A stretch of 43,493 bases of DNA, taken from NCBI GenBank assembly GCA_028714475.1, contig JAQTNC010000002.1, forward strand, positions 86,042 to 129,534, written 5' to 3'. The notes below the pieces were generated by a model that made no database searches, was not told the origin of the DNA, and saw nothing but the letters and a program-made list of their open reading frames with translations. The DNA is from Patescibacteria group bacterium. GTDB taxonomy: Bacteria; Patescibacteriota; Patescibacteriia; SG8-24. Below, one piece after another: positions 26,894 to 35,976 of the stretch. Made by a program: the position numbers and the translations under genes. Within the stretch, counting starts at the first letter, position 1; each line of letters begins with the position of its first letter.

Positions 26894-28404
26894 GACAGCA
26901 AGGTGATGGCCTTTCGCAGGCGCTTGACGGTCTGGACCTGGCCAATCGCCCAAGCGACCTCAAAGGGACTGGGCGAGGCCGCGAGGCCGGTCAGGGCCAC
27001 CCGCATCGGCCAAAGCGAATCGGCGTTGGTCCAACCCTTTTCAGCGACATAACCGACGAACTCACGTTCCAACGCCTTCGGGTCCGCGTACGTTTCCGCC
27101 GGCAAACGCTCGGCCAGTTCCAGCAAGCCGCTCAAGCGATCTGCGGCCACCTCCTTGGTCGATTTTTTCCAAGGGATGACGGCGGGGTCAACGGGCAGGT
27201 CTTCGGCAAAATAGAAGCCGGACCCTTCCGCCAGCTGGGACAGACGATCAACGCGCTGGCGTTCGAGGGCCAAAACCCTCTTCAGCCGCTCGGTCATGTC
27301 CGGGCCGTCCGGATGAGCCAGCAGGTTCTCCCCTACTCGCGACAGCAAACCCTGCTCAATGAAGAACGGCAAGGCCACGTCCAACAGCCGTTCCGCCGAA
27401 AGCGACTTGATGTATTCTCGATTGAACCAGTCCAGCTTCTCGCGGTTGAAGACCGCTCCAGCCTTGTTGATTTTCTCCAAATTGAATTCCGCAACCAACT
27501 CGTCCTTAGAATAGATTTCGCGATCGGCCGACGGATTCCAACCCATGAGCGCGACGAAATTCACGAGTGCCTCGGGCAGGTAGCCGGCGCGGCGGTAGTC
27601 CTCGACCGCCACGTCGCCTTGGCGTTTGGAAAGCTTGGAGCGGTCCGCGTTAAGAAGCAGCGGCAAATGCGCGAAGACCGGCGGCTCCCAACCGAAAGCG
27701 CGATAAAGCAGGATGTGCTTGGGCGTGGACGGCAGCCATTCCTCGGCGCGGATGACGTGCGTTATCCCCATGAGATGATCGTCAATGACGTTGGCGAGGT
27801 GGTAGGTCGGGTAACCGTCGGATTTCATCAATACCTGGTCGTCTATCAACCCGTTCTCAAACGACACCTGGCCGCGGACCGCGTCGGCGAATTCCGTCTT
27901 GCCGGTTTCCGGCATCTTGAGGCGAAGGACAAAAGGCTCGCCGGCTTCAGCGCGCCGCGTCGATTCCGACGGCTCATGTGCCCGACAGCGTTTGTCGTAC
28001 ATGATGGCTCGGCCAGCGGCGGCCTGGGCCTGTTTCATGCTCTCCAACGTTTCCGCCGAACAGAAGCAACGGTAAGCATGGCCGTCCGCGAGCAGCTTTT
28101 CCGCATACTCCTTATAAAGCCCCAACCGCTCCGACTGGACATAAGGCCCGCTCTCGCCTTTCTGCCGGATATTGCCGTCCTTGTCCAGATACGGCCCCTC
28201 GTCCACCGTGAGGCCGGCCCATTCGAGCGTCCGCAAAAGGTTCTCGACCGAACCGGGCACGTACCGGTTGCGGTCCGTGTCTTCGATGCGCAGTATGAAA
28301 CTGCCGCCGTGGTGGCGGGCAAACAGCTCATTATAAAGCGCCGTGCGCAGGCTTCCGATGTGCACGTAACCGGTTGGCGATGGGGCGAAACGGACGCGAA
28401 CCAT
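26890..28404 (-). CDS. gltX: Glutamyl-tRNA synthetase
   Basis: Charges tRNA-Glu. At 504 residues it is a class I synthetase with the HIGH-type motif in PSPTGYVHIGSLR (H15-I-G17) and the KMSKS-type motif K257-L-S-K-R261. The Met at 28404 is chosen over 28428 because homologues start V-R-V-R-F-A-P-S-P-T-G. No Shine-Dalgarno. Stop codon overlaps the M23 gene start by 4 nt; tagA lies 24 nt upstream on the same strand, so the three genes form one operon. Confidence 0.96.
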   Translation of the reverse strand: MVRVRFAPSPTGYVHIGSLRTALYNELFARHHGGSFILRIEDTDRNRYVPGSVENLLRTLEWAGLTVDEGPYLDKDGNIRQKGESGPYVQSERLGLYKEYAEKLLADGHAYRCFCSAETLESMKQAQAAAGRAIMYDKRCRAHEPSESTRRAEAGEPFVLRLKMPETGKTEFADAVRGQVSFENGLIDDQVLMKSDGYPTYHLANVIDDHLMGITHVIRAEEWLPSTPKHILLYRAFGWEPPVFAHLPLLLNADRSKLSKRQGDVAVEDYRRAGYLPEALVNFVALMGWNPSADREIYSKDELVAEFNLEKINKAGAVFNREKLDWFNREYIKSLSAERLLDVALPFFIEQGLLSRVGENLLAHPDGPDMTERLKRVLALERQRVDRLSQLAEGSGFYFAEDLPVDPAVIPWKKSTKEVAADRLSGLLELAERLPAETYADPKALEREFVGYVAEKGWTNADSLWPMRVALTGLAASPSPFEVAWAIGQVQTVKRLRKAITLLS

Positions 28405-28428
28405 AAGCAAGAAGATAAGGGAAACCAA

Positions 28429-29193
28429 TTATTCATTATACCGCTGACGGGAGGTTATCACCAACCACGGAAACACGATAAAGGCGACAATGATGCGGCG
28501 CCAGCGCTTAGGCTCACGAATGAGCCTCCATAGCCACTCCAGGCCCAAACGTCGCATGATGGCCGGAGCGCGCCGAGCGCGGCCGGCGATGAAGTCGAAC
28601 GAGCCGCCGACCCCCATGGCCACGGCCACCGACGGCAGGCTCGGCAGGTTTTGGGCAATCCACTGCTCCTGCTTGCGGTGGCCGAACGCAACGAAGAGGA
28701 GATCGGGCTGTGCCGACCTTAGTTCCTCCATGACCCGGTCATCCGCGAGCCAATCTCCGTTCGGCGCGCCGTAAACCTGGCCGCCGCTCTCGGCACCGAC
28801 GATTTTGATGTTTGGGTGGCGTTTCCGAAGCGCCGCCGCCGCCCGCTCGGCGGTATCCGGCTCAATTCCGCCCAAAAGGAAAACCGTTCGGCCGGTTTCT
28901 GCCGCCCAGGCCACCAGCCGTTCCATGAATTCCACTCCCGGCACCCGACCCGGCAACCGTTCGCCCTGGAACCGTGCCGCGAAAAGCAGCCCCGTGCCGT
29001 CAGCGATATTCAGGTCGGCCCGGCGCAAGGTGTCAGCAAAATTATTATCGCGGCTGGCCAACACCAGCATCTCCGGATTGGGCGTGGCCACGAACAAGCC
29101 GCGTCGCCCAGACAGGACGGCATCCGTCACGAAACGGAAGGCCTGGTCGGCCGTCACGGCATCAATCGGAACACCCAGAATATTGACTCTCAT
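28429..29193 (-). CDS. WecG/TagA/CpsF-family glycosyltransferase (GT26)
   Basis: Probably transfers an N-acetylmannosamine-type sugar to a lipid-linked precursor of a wall or surface polymer at the membrane face. A 254-residue protein with family motifs TPNPEMLVLA (about 36-45), IADGTGLL with the catalytic Asp (about 64-71), the FLLGG strand, LLFVAFGHRKQEQWI, and the C-terminal VGGSFDFIAGRARRAPAIM with LGLEWLWRLIREPKRW. A hydrophobic C-terminal stretch (about 230-246) fits membrane association. First gene of the minus-strand operon tagA-gltX-M23; a TATAAT lies only about 10 nt upstream of the ATG. Confidence 0.9.
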   Translation of the reverse strand: MRVNILGVPIDAVTADQAFRFVTDAVLSGRRGLFVATPNPEMLVLASRDNNFADTLRRADLNIADGTGLLFAARFQGERLPGRVPGVEFMERLVAWAAETGRTVFLLGGIEPDTAERAAAALRKRHPNIKIVGAESGGQVYGAPNGDWLADDRVMEELRSAQPDLLFVAFGHRKQEQWIAQNLPSLPSVAVAMGVGGSFDFIAGRARRAPAIMRRLGLEWLWRLIREPKRWRRIIVAFIVFPWLVITSRQRYNE

Positions 29194-29202
29194 ACCAGGT
29201 TA

Positions 29203-29208
29203 ATTATA
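29203..29208 (-). promoter_or_regulatory. -10 box of the tagA operon
   Basis: A perfect TATAAT on the minus strand, 10 nt upstream of the ATG at 29193. The predicted transcription start is about 3 nt from the start codon, so the mRNA would be almost leaderless. No convincing -35. Confidence 0.5.
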
Positions 29209-29308
29209 CATGAATTGAGCAATTTCCGGCCGCCGCGCCATAACTTATCCCCAGAATCATCAAAATGTAGCCAGTATCCTTGAGACACGGCGCCCCAAGA
29301 AACCCATC

Positions 29309-29337
29309 TTGACTTTCATTATTATATGGCTAATAAT
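29309..29337 (+). promoter_or_regulatory. Promoter of clpB
   Basis: TTGACT at 29309-29314, 17 bp, AATAAT at 29332-29337, directly followed by the CIRCE operator. Confidence 0.75.
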
Positions 29338-29341
29338 GCCT

Positions 29342-29368
29342 TTAGCACTCTGGCAAGCCGAGTGCTAA
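29342..29368. promoter_or_regulatory. CIRCE operator (HrcA binding site)
   Basis: TTAGCACTC (29342-29350), nine bases, GAGTGCTAA (29360-29368): an exact match to the CIRCE consensus. It covers the predicted transcription start of clpB, so HrcA would block initiation until heat stress. hrcA itself is not in the window. Confidence 0.95.
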
Positions 29369-29393
29369 TCCCCTTTCCAAGCTATAAACCGCT

Positions 29394-32039
<2,646 letters not shown>

Positions 32040-32042
32040 ATG

Positions 32043-32077
32043 AAAAGGTCGCTGGCATGAACCTGCGGCCTTTTCGT
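32043..32077. terminator. Terminator after clpB, usable on both strands
   Basis: AAAAGGTCGC (32043-32052) pairs with GCGGCCTTTT (32065-32074) with one G-T pair; the A- and T-tracts make it plausible in either direction. Confidence 0.8.
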
Positions 32078-32080
32078 TAT

Positions 32081-32208
32081 GTTCTTCCCCGAGCGGAGCG
32101 CGGTCGGTGCACCATAACGTAATATTTCGCCGCCGCCCCGGCCCGGGAGCCGGGGCGAGGGGCACCACGCCACGCGCAACCGGCCCTCGACTACGCTCGG
32201 GCAAGAAC
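32081..32208. repeat. Inverted repeat enclosing a GC-rich palindrome
   Basis: GTTCTTCCCCGAGCG (32081-32095) matches the reverse complement of 32194-32208 at 14 of 15 positions. Inside is CCCCGGC/GCCGGGG (about 32139-32159). This fills most of the 304-bp gap between clpB and lexA; the remainder holds a candidate 24-aa ORF. A similar CCCCGAGC-type element is at 36886-36953. Confidence 0.6.
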
Positions 32209-32243
32209 TTTCTGGCAAGCGGACGAATCACCGCGTCTCTCCA

Positions 32244-32318
32244 TCACTCCCCCATCACCACGTCCTTCACGGCCCCGAAGAACTGGCGATACGCGGCACG
32301 AATTTGGCGTTTAGTCAT
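32244..32318 (-). CDS. Possible 24-residue peptide downstream of lexA
   Basis: Minus-strand ORF from ATG (32318-32316) in the CATATG context shared with lexA and atp genes, to TGA at 32246-32244. The peptide begins MTKRQIRAAYRQFFGAV and is basic at the N-terminus with an amphipathic-helix pattern. A perfect TATAAT (32339-32334) lies 15 nt upstream, so it may have its own near-leaderless transcript or ride on the lexA mRNA. Not recognised; could be a chance ORF. Confidence 0.35.
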   Translation of the reverse strand: MTKRQIRAAYRQFFGAVKDVVMGE

Positions 32319-32343
32319 ATGTTCAAACAATTAATTATAAAGG

Positions 32344-32964
32344 TTATCCGGCGTAATTCCTGATGAGCCCCCGCACGATGCCCTGCACCAACACGTCCTT
32401 AACGTAAATCGGTTTCATGCTGCTGTTGGCCGGTTGGAGGCGGACGCGGCCGGGCTCGCGGTAGTAGCGCTTGAGCGTGGCGTACATGTTGTCGAGGATC
32501 GCCACGACGATGTCGCCGTTCTGCGCCTGCTTGCCCCGCTCGACCACTACGTAATCGCCGGAATTGATGCCGTCCTCGATCATCGACTCGCCATTCACCT
32601 TGAGAACATAGGAATCCCCCGCTTCGCGCACCATCGAGGCTGGCACGTCAATCGTCTCGTTGCCCTCGATGGCCTCAATCGGCTCGCCGGCCGCAATCAA
32701 ACCAAGTAAAGGCAGCTCCAGCGCCCGCGACGCGCGCAAGACCGCCGGCGCCACGTCAATCGTCCGCGGCGTCTCGCCTTCCGCGTCCCGCAGGTATCCC
32801 TTGGATTCCAGGTTCTTGACGTGTTCGTGAACAGTAGCCGTGGACGAAATGCCCAGTTCCTCGCCGATCTCGCGGTATGACGGCGCATAACCGTTTTCCC
32901 GCATGAAACCGACGATGTAATTCAGGATTTCCGTCTGGCGTTTGGTAAGTTTGGCGATGCTCAT
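32344..32964 (-). CDS. lexA: LexA repressor, SOS regulator
   Basis: DNA-damage repressor that self-cleaves on RecA filaments. At 206 residues it has an N-terminal winged HTH (about 1-65; recognition region SSTATVHEHVKNL, Bacillus-like), the cleavage bond A92-G93 in LIAAGEPIEA, catalytic S127 in NGESM and K165 in ATLKRY. All autoproteolysis residues are present. Start in CACATATG without Shine-Dalgarno. Promoter has a perfect -10 and a GTTC-N7-GTTC direct repeat between the -35 and -10, consistent with autoregulation. The 5' UTR of about 85 nt includes a GAAA-loop hairpin (32977-32996). Confidence 0.96.
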   Translation of the reverse strand: MSIAKLTKRQTEILNYIVGFMRENGYAPSYREIGEELGISSTATVHEHVKNLESKGYLRDAEGETPRTIDVAPAVLRASRALELPLLGLIAAGEPIEAIEGNETIDVPASMVREAGDSYVLKVNGESMIEDGINSGDYVVVERGKQAQNGDIVVAILDNMYATLKRYYREPGRVRLQPANSSMKPIYVKDVLVQGIVRGLIRNYAG

Positions 32965-32976
32965 ATGTGCTTCTGG

Positions 32977-32996
32977 ATCCCCGCTTTCGCGGGGAT
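32977..32996. repeat. REP-like palindrome in the lexA 5' UTR
   Basis: ATCCCCGC, TTTC loop, GCGGGGAT; on the lexA mRNA this is a stem with a GAAA tetraloop ending 12 nt before the start codon. Related copies, GGATYCCCGC-type, are at 38003-38022 and 38065-38090. Confidence 0.65.
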
Positions 32997-33027
32997 GACC
33001 TCCGTTTAATACATTATGGTGGGTCAG

Positions 33028-33121
33028 TTATCCACAGGGCTTACCCCTCACTAACATTATAACCGAACAAAAACCGAACAGCAATAGCCCCACCGTCCCC
33101 GCCGTCCCGCCGTGTGGATAA
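33028..33121. promoter_or_regulatory. Two consensus DnaA boxes flanking the lexA promoter
   Basis: TTATCCACA at 33028-33036 (plus orientation) and its reverse complement TGTGGATAA at 33113-33121. Both are perfect matches to the DnaA-box consensus and face each other 76 bp apart, with the lexA promoter between them. Confidence 0.55.
33056..33084 (-). promoter_or_regulatory. lexA promoter with direct-repeat LexA operator
   Basis: Minus strand: -35 TTGCTG (33084-33079), 17 bp, -10 TATAAT (33061-33056). In the spacer the plus strand reads GAAC (33065-33068), N7, GAAC (33076-33079), i.e. GTTC-N7-GTTC on the lexA strand. This is the direct-repeat form of LexA box known from Alphaproteobacteria. 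Repressor bound here would sit between the two promoter boxes. Confidence 0.65.
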
Positions 33122-33134
33122 CCGCCAACGAATA

Positions 33135-33143
33135 TGCTAGAAT
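33135..33143 (+). promoter_or_regulatory. Extended -10 of the LigB/MEMO-family gene
   Basis: TG-C-TAGAAT at 33135-33143, 9 nt before the ATG at 33153; the transcript would be nearly leaderless. No clear -35. Confidence 0.45.
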
Positions 33144-33152
33144 ATATGTAAT

Positions 33153-33947
33153 ATGGCGCTCGTGTTTGCTGGCATTGCCGCCCACACCCCGCTCCTCCTG
33201 CCGACCATCAGCAAGGAGAATTTGGCGCTGGTCGAGAAGACGCGGCAGGCCATGCAGCAAATGGCGGCGTCGCTCGAAGCCGCCAAGCCGGAAACCATCA
33301 TCGTCATTTCCCCCCACGGTCCAGCCCTGCCGGACGCCGTGGTCATTAATGTTAATCAGGAATACGCGAGCAATTTCGAGGAATTCGGTGATCTCATGAC
33401 CAAAATGAAGTGGCGTGCGGACATCATGCTGGCCGACCGCGTCCGCGAGGACTTCAAGCTCAAACACCTGCCGCTGGCGCTAGACAGCGCGGACCGGCTC
33501 GACTACGGAACGGCCGTGCCTCTTTTTTACCTGACGCCCAACCTCCCGCAGACGAAAATCATACCGATGGTGCCGGCCCAACTGGACATGCGCGCGCATT
33601 TCAATATCGGCCGAGAGCTCAAGGACGAAATCATGAGCGCGACGACCCGCGTCGCCGTCATCGCCTCGGCTGACCTGTCTCATTGCGTCGGCGAGCAGTC
33701 TCCGGAAGGTTTGAACCCGCGCGGCGTGGCGCTGGACGAGAAGGTCATCTCCCTGATTGAGGCAAACAACCCGGTCGGCATCCTCGACGTGGACGAGCCT
33801 TGGGCGACGGAAGCCAAGGCCTGCGGACTTAAGGGTCTTGGCATCCTGGCCGGACTCATGGACGACGTCCATTTCGAAACGCGCATCCTCTCCTACGAAA
33901 AGCCGGTCGGCGTGGGGTATCTGGTGGCGGAAATGCGCATCGGCTGA
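33153..33947 (+). CDS. LigB/MEMO-family protein (class III extradiol dioxygenase fold)
   Basis: A 264-residue protein of the LigB-type extradiol dioxygenase fold, which includes the MEMO proteins (AmmeMemoRadiSam system protein B). Candidate metal ligands in family order are H11 (AAHTPLL), H55 (ISPHGP) and E260 near the C-terminus (LVAEMRIG); the SADLSH motif is at 172-177. No AMMECR1 or radical-SAM partner and no aromatic catabolism gene is nearby, so a substrate cannot be named. Start context AATATG, no Shine-Dalgarno; divergent from lexA and sharing its 188-bp intergenic region. Confidence 0.82.
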   Translation: MALVFAGIAAHTPLLLPTISKENLALVEKTRQAMQQMAASLEAAKPETIIVISPHGPALPDAVVINVNQEYASNFEEFGDLMTKMKWRADIMLADRVREDFKLKHLPLALDSADRLDYGTAVPLFYLTPNLPQTKIIPMVPAQLDMRAHFNIGRELKDEIMSATTRVAVIASADLSHCVGEQSPEGLNPRGVALDEKVISLIEANNPVGILDVDEPWATEAKACGLKGLGILAGLMDDVHFETRILSYEKPVGVGYLVAEMRIG

Positions 33948-33972
33948 AGTTGGCGACGATGAAAAAAATCCG

Positions 33973-33993
33973 GACGGCGAAAGCCGTCTTTTT
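33973..33993. terminator. Terminator after the LigB/MEMO-family gene
   Basis: GACGGC, GAAA loop, GCCGTC, then TTTTT; an A-rich tract precedes it, so it may also act on the minus strand. Confidence 0.85.
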
Positions 33994-34005
33994 GATACTA
34001 CTAAA

Positions 34006-34025
34006 CCCGCGCAAGTTGGCGCGGG
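34006..34025 (-). terminator. Hairpin after the minus-strand membrane protein gene
   Basis: CCCGCGC, 6-nt loop, GCGCGGG; on the minus strand TTTAGT follows, a weak U-tract. Probably works together with 33973-33993. Confidence 0.5.
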
Positions 34026-34067
34026 TCGAATAAGATGCGCTTGGTTCCTCTCGAATCACGAAACGAT

Positions 34068-34667
34068 TTACCAAAGCCGCTTCGTGCCGAACCAAGGATG
34101 GCCTGCCGCCTTGGCAATCACAAGGAGCAGGGCGGCCAAACCGAGCAGGGCCGGCAACGCGTTGGCCAGTGACACCGTTAAGGAAAGCGAGGCCAGCGTG
34201 ACGGAAACCAAAATCGACAACGGATATCCACGCAGCCCGCCCTCTCGAGCCGCGCTCCTGACGTCGCCGATTATTGCCGTAATGCCACCGATTGACCATC
34301 CGCCCAGGACAACGGCCATGAAACAATAACCAACGACGGCGGGGCGCCCGGGCGCATGGATGGCGGCCGTCAAGGCTTGCCAGCAAAGGCCGAAAAAGAG
34401 GCCGGTGTACGCCAACGTCCCGTAGGCCAAGGCCGCTCGGTTAACCGTCCACAGCTCGGAATCCTTCTTCTTGAAATCCGCGGCGCGGTTGGCCCGACGG
34501 ACGAGATGTTTGGACCAGGCCAACGACAAGGCGAACGTGCTGGCCGCGGACAAGACCGCTTTGTAGAGAGCCGAATCGATGGTCCAATGCGCCAGCAGGT
34601 ACACCGCCGACGTCACGCCGAGAGCCGCGAGGTTAGCAATCAGGAAACGCTTCAGGGTGATGGGCAT
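34068..34667 (-). CDS. Multi-pass membrane protein, unknown function
   Basis: A 199-residue protein with about five to six hydrophobic helices: roughly 8-26, 34-50, 80-100, 108-128, 150-172 and 172-190. A basic cytoplasmic loop (about 52-75, KHLVRRANRAADFKKKD) lies between helices 2 and 3. The topology and the early RFLIANLAALG resemble small polytopic families such as GtrA-like proteins, but I do not recognise a diagnostic motif. The start is fixed by a strong GGAGGAG Shine-Dalgarno and follows a good sigma-70 promoter; it ends at its own hairpins, so it is monocistronic like the ftsH-like and nuclease cassettes. Confidence 0.75.
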   Translation of the reverse strand: MPITLKRFLIANLAALGVTSAVYLLAHWTIDSALYKAVLSAASTFALSLAWSKHLVRRANRAADFKKKDSELWTVNRAALAYGTLAYTGLFFGLCWQALTAAIHAPGRPAVVGYCFMAVVLGGWSIGGITAIIGDVRSAAREGGLRGYPLSILVSVTLASLSLTVSLANALPALLGLAALLLVIAKAAGHPWFGTKRLW

Positions 34668-34723
34668 GACGACTCCTCCTTCCGGTTTTGCCGGCTGGTT
34701 GAATGGTGCGAGATGCTGACGGA

Positions 34724-34752
34724 AGTCTAACGAAAACGGCCATCTTGGTCAA
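34724..34752 (-). promoter_or_regulatory. Promoter of the minus-strand membrane protein gene
   Basis: Minus strand: TTGACC (34752-34747), 17 bp, TAGACT (34729-34724). Confidence 0.7.
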
Positions 34753-34789
34753 ACGGCAGCGGTTGTTGCCGTCGTGTCGACGAAATAAA

Positions 34790-34907
34790 ACGTAGCGGCC
34801 GGACCCTGTCCGGCACCACCTTAAACGCGCCTTGCGTTTGTTGTGGTTGCGTCAGGGTCTCGCCGCTACGTCAAAATTATCGGTGCGAGACAGGGTCGCG
34901 CCGCTAC
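34790..34907. repeat. Three related GTAGCGGC...GACCCTG repeats
   Basis: ACGTAGCGGCCGGACCCTG (34790-34808) matches the reverse complement of 34853-34871 at 17 of 19 positions. A third copy in the second orientation (34891-34907) runs into the stop codon and last residues of the neighbouring minus-strand gene. Confidence 0.62.
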
Positions 34908-35746
34908 TTGTTCCAGAACCCTTTCTTGTCGCGCAGGGCGTCAAGACCGGCGACGATCATCTGTTCGGCGTATTTCAGGTTCGGCGCGCCGACGTTATGG
35001 AAGGCGAGGCCCTTGCGGACGAGGTCGCTGTTCAGGTTCACCTCGCCGCACACGAGCCAGCGCAGCTTCGCGCCGTCCGCCGCCTGGTCGGTGAAGTCGC
35101 CCTGCACACTGCAGGAGTTCTCGCCGGCCACCGCCTGGATGCGGGCTTTCGCGCTCTCCTGCAAGTCCGGATTCGACGGCACATCCACGCCGATGAGGCG
35201 CACGGTCGAGCCGTCATCGAGCTTCACCGTGTCCGCGGCCTCGACGCTCGTAATCTTATGCTCGCCGGTCGGCGGCGGCACGGCGTCACCCGGTTCGAGC
35301 GGGATGCGATCAATGACCGAAGACGACACCGGCGTGCCGGCGCGCATGATGAGCAAGGCGTCGCCAGGCGTGGCCAGACGAAAACGATAAACAAGGATGG
35401 GCCTGACATACCAGGCGGCACCGAGCAAATCGTTCGGCAAGAGCACGCGGCCGGCTTGGGTCGCGGCGAACGCCGCATCCCCCGCCGTCTGCCCCTCAAG
35501 CGGTATCTTCTCGATATCGCTGAACTGCATGAGCACGGCGCGCCTCGTCAGGCGCTCGAGCGCCTCGGCCGGGCGGCCGAGATAGACGCGCTGGCTGGTG
35601 GCGGGACTGATGTAATACGCCTCGCCGTGACGGCCGGCGTCAATCAGGATTTGCCCGACGTAGGACATGTCCGGACCGGCAGCCAGAACGGCGGTGGGCG
35701 CGACGAAAGCGACGGCAACGACGAGCGTGGTGAGAAATCGGCGCAT
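34904..35746 (-). CDS. Secreted protein with two WYxxP-type repeats and a degenerate thermonuclease-like domain
   Basis: A 280-residue exported protein: signal peptide (1-23, ending AVLAAG), two copies of a repeat (41-60 GEAYYISPATSQRVYLGRPA; 109-130 beginning GAAWYVRPILVYRF), each closed by an I-x-x-I-P-L segment, then an SNase-like domain (about 164-280). In that domain R183 and D188 align with catalytic R35 and D40 of staphylococcal nuclease, but the E43 position is S191 and R87 is not evident, so it is probably inactive. The WYxxP/YLG repeat is, from memory, common in surface proteins of Patescibacteria. Start 35746 is chosen so that the signal peptide is N-terminal; 35809 is rejected. 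Expected location: cell surface or secreted. Confidence 0.78.
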   Translation of the reverse strand: MRRFLTTLVVAVAFVAPTAVLAAGPDMSYVGQILIDAGRHGEAYYISPATSQRVYLGRPAEALERLTRRAVLMQFSDIEKIPLEGQTAGDAAFAATQAGRVLLPNDLLGAAWYVRPILVYRFRLATPGDALLIMRAGTPVSSSVIDRIPLEPGDAVPPPTGEHKITSVEAADTVKLDDGSTVRLIGVDVPSNPDLQESAKARIQAVAGENSCSVQGDFTDQAADGAKLRWLVCGEVNLNSDLVRKGLAFHNVGAPNLKYAEQMIVAGLDALRDKKGFWNK

Positions 35747-35780
35747 AGGTAGTCTGTATAAGGGGTTTGTTTGCCTTATA

Positions 35781-35809
35781 TTTATCGCAAATTTCGGCTG
35801 GAAAGTCAA
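35781..35809 (-). promoter_or_regulatory. Promoter of the thermonuclease-like gene
   Basis: Minus strand: TTGACT (35809-35804), 17 bp, GATAAA (35786-35781), about 35 nt before the ATG at 35746. Confidence 0.6.
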
Positions 35810-35900
35810 CCCCCAAGAAATATCTTCCGAATCTGGTGTTTCTGGAGTAAAATAGGCGTATTGTCAGTTAGGAACAGCCGAGATGTACGCCGAGAAAGCC

Positions 35901-35929
35901 TTGACAGACAGGCAAAAATGCTCTAAATT
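35901..35929 (+). promoter_or_regulatory. Promoter of the def unit
   Basis: A perfect TTGACA (35901-35906), 17 bp, TAAATT (35924-35929); the ATG at 35977 lies 47 nt after the -10. Confidence 0.78.
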
Positions 35930-35976
35930 ACCTTGTTGGCCGAGTAGACGGCCGCCTGCCGACCACCGACTATAAT

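Noticed and set aside
33028-33121. Chromosomal origin of replication
   Set aside because: Only two DnaA boxes, no dnaA, dnaN or rpmH and no clear AT-rich unwinding region; kept only as a regulatory observation.
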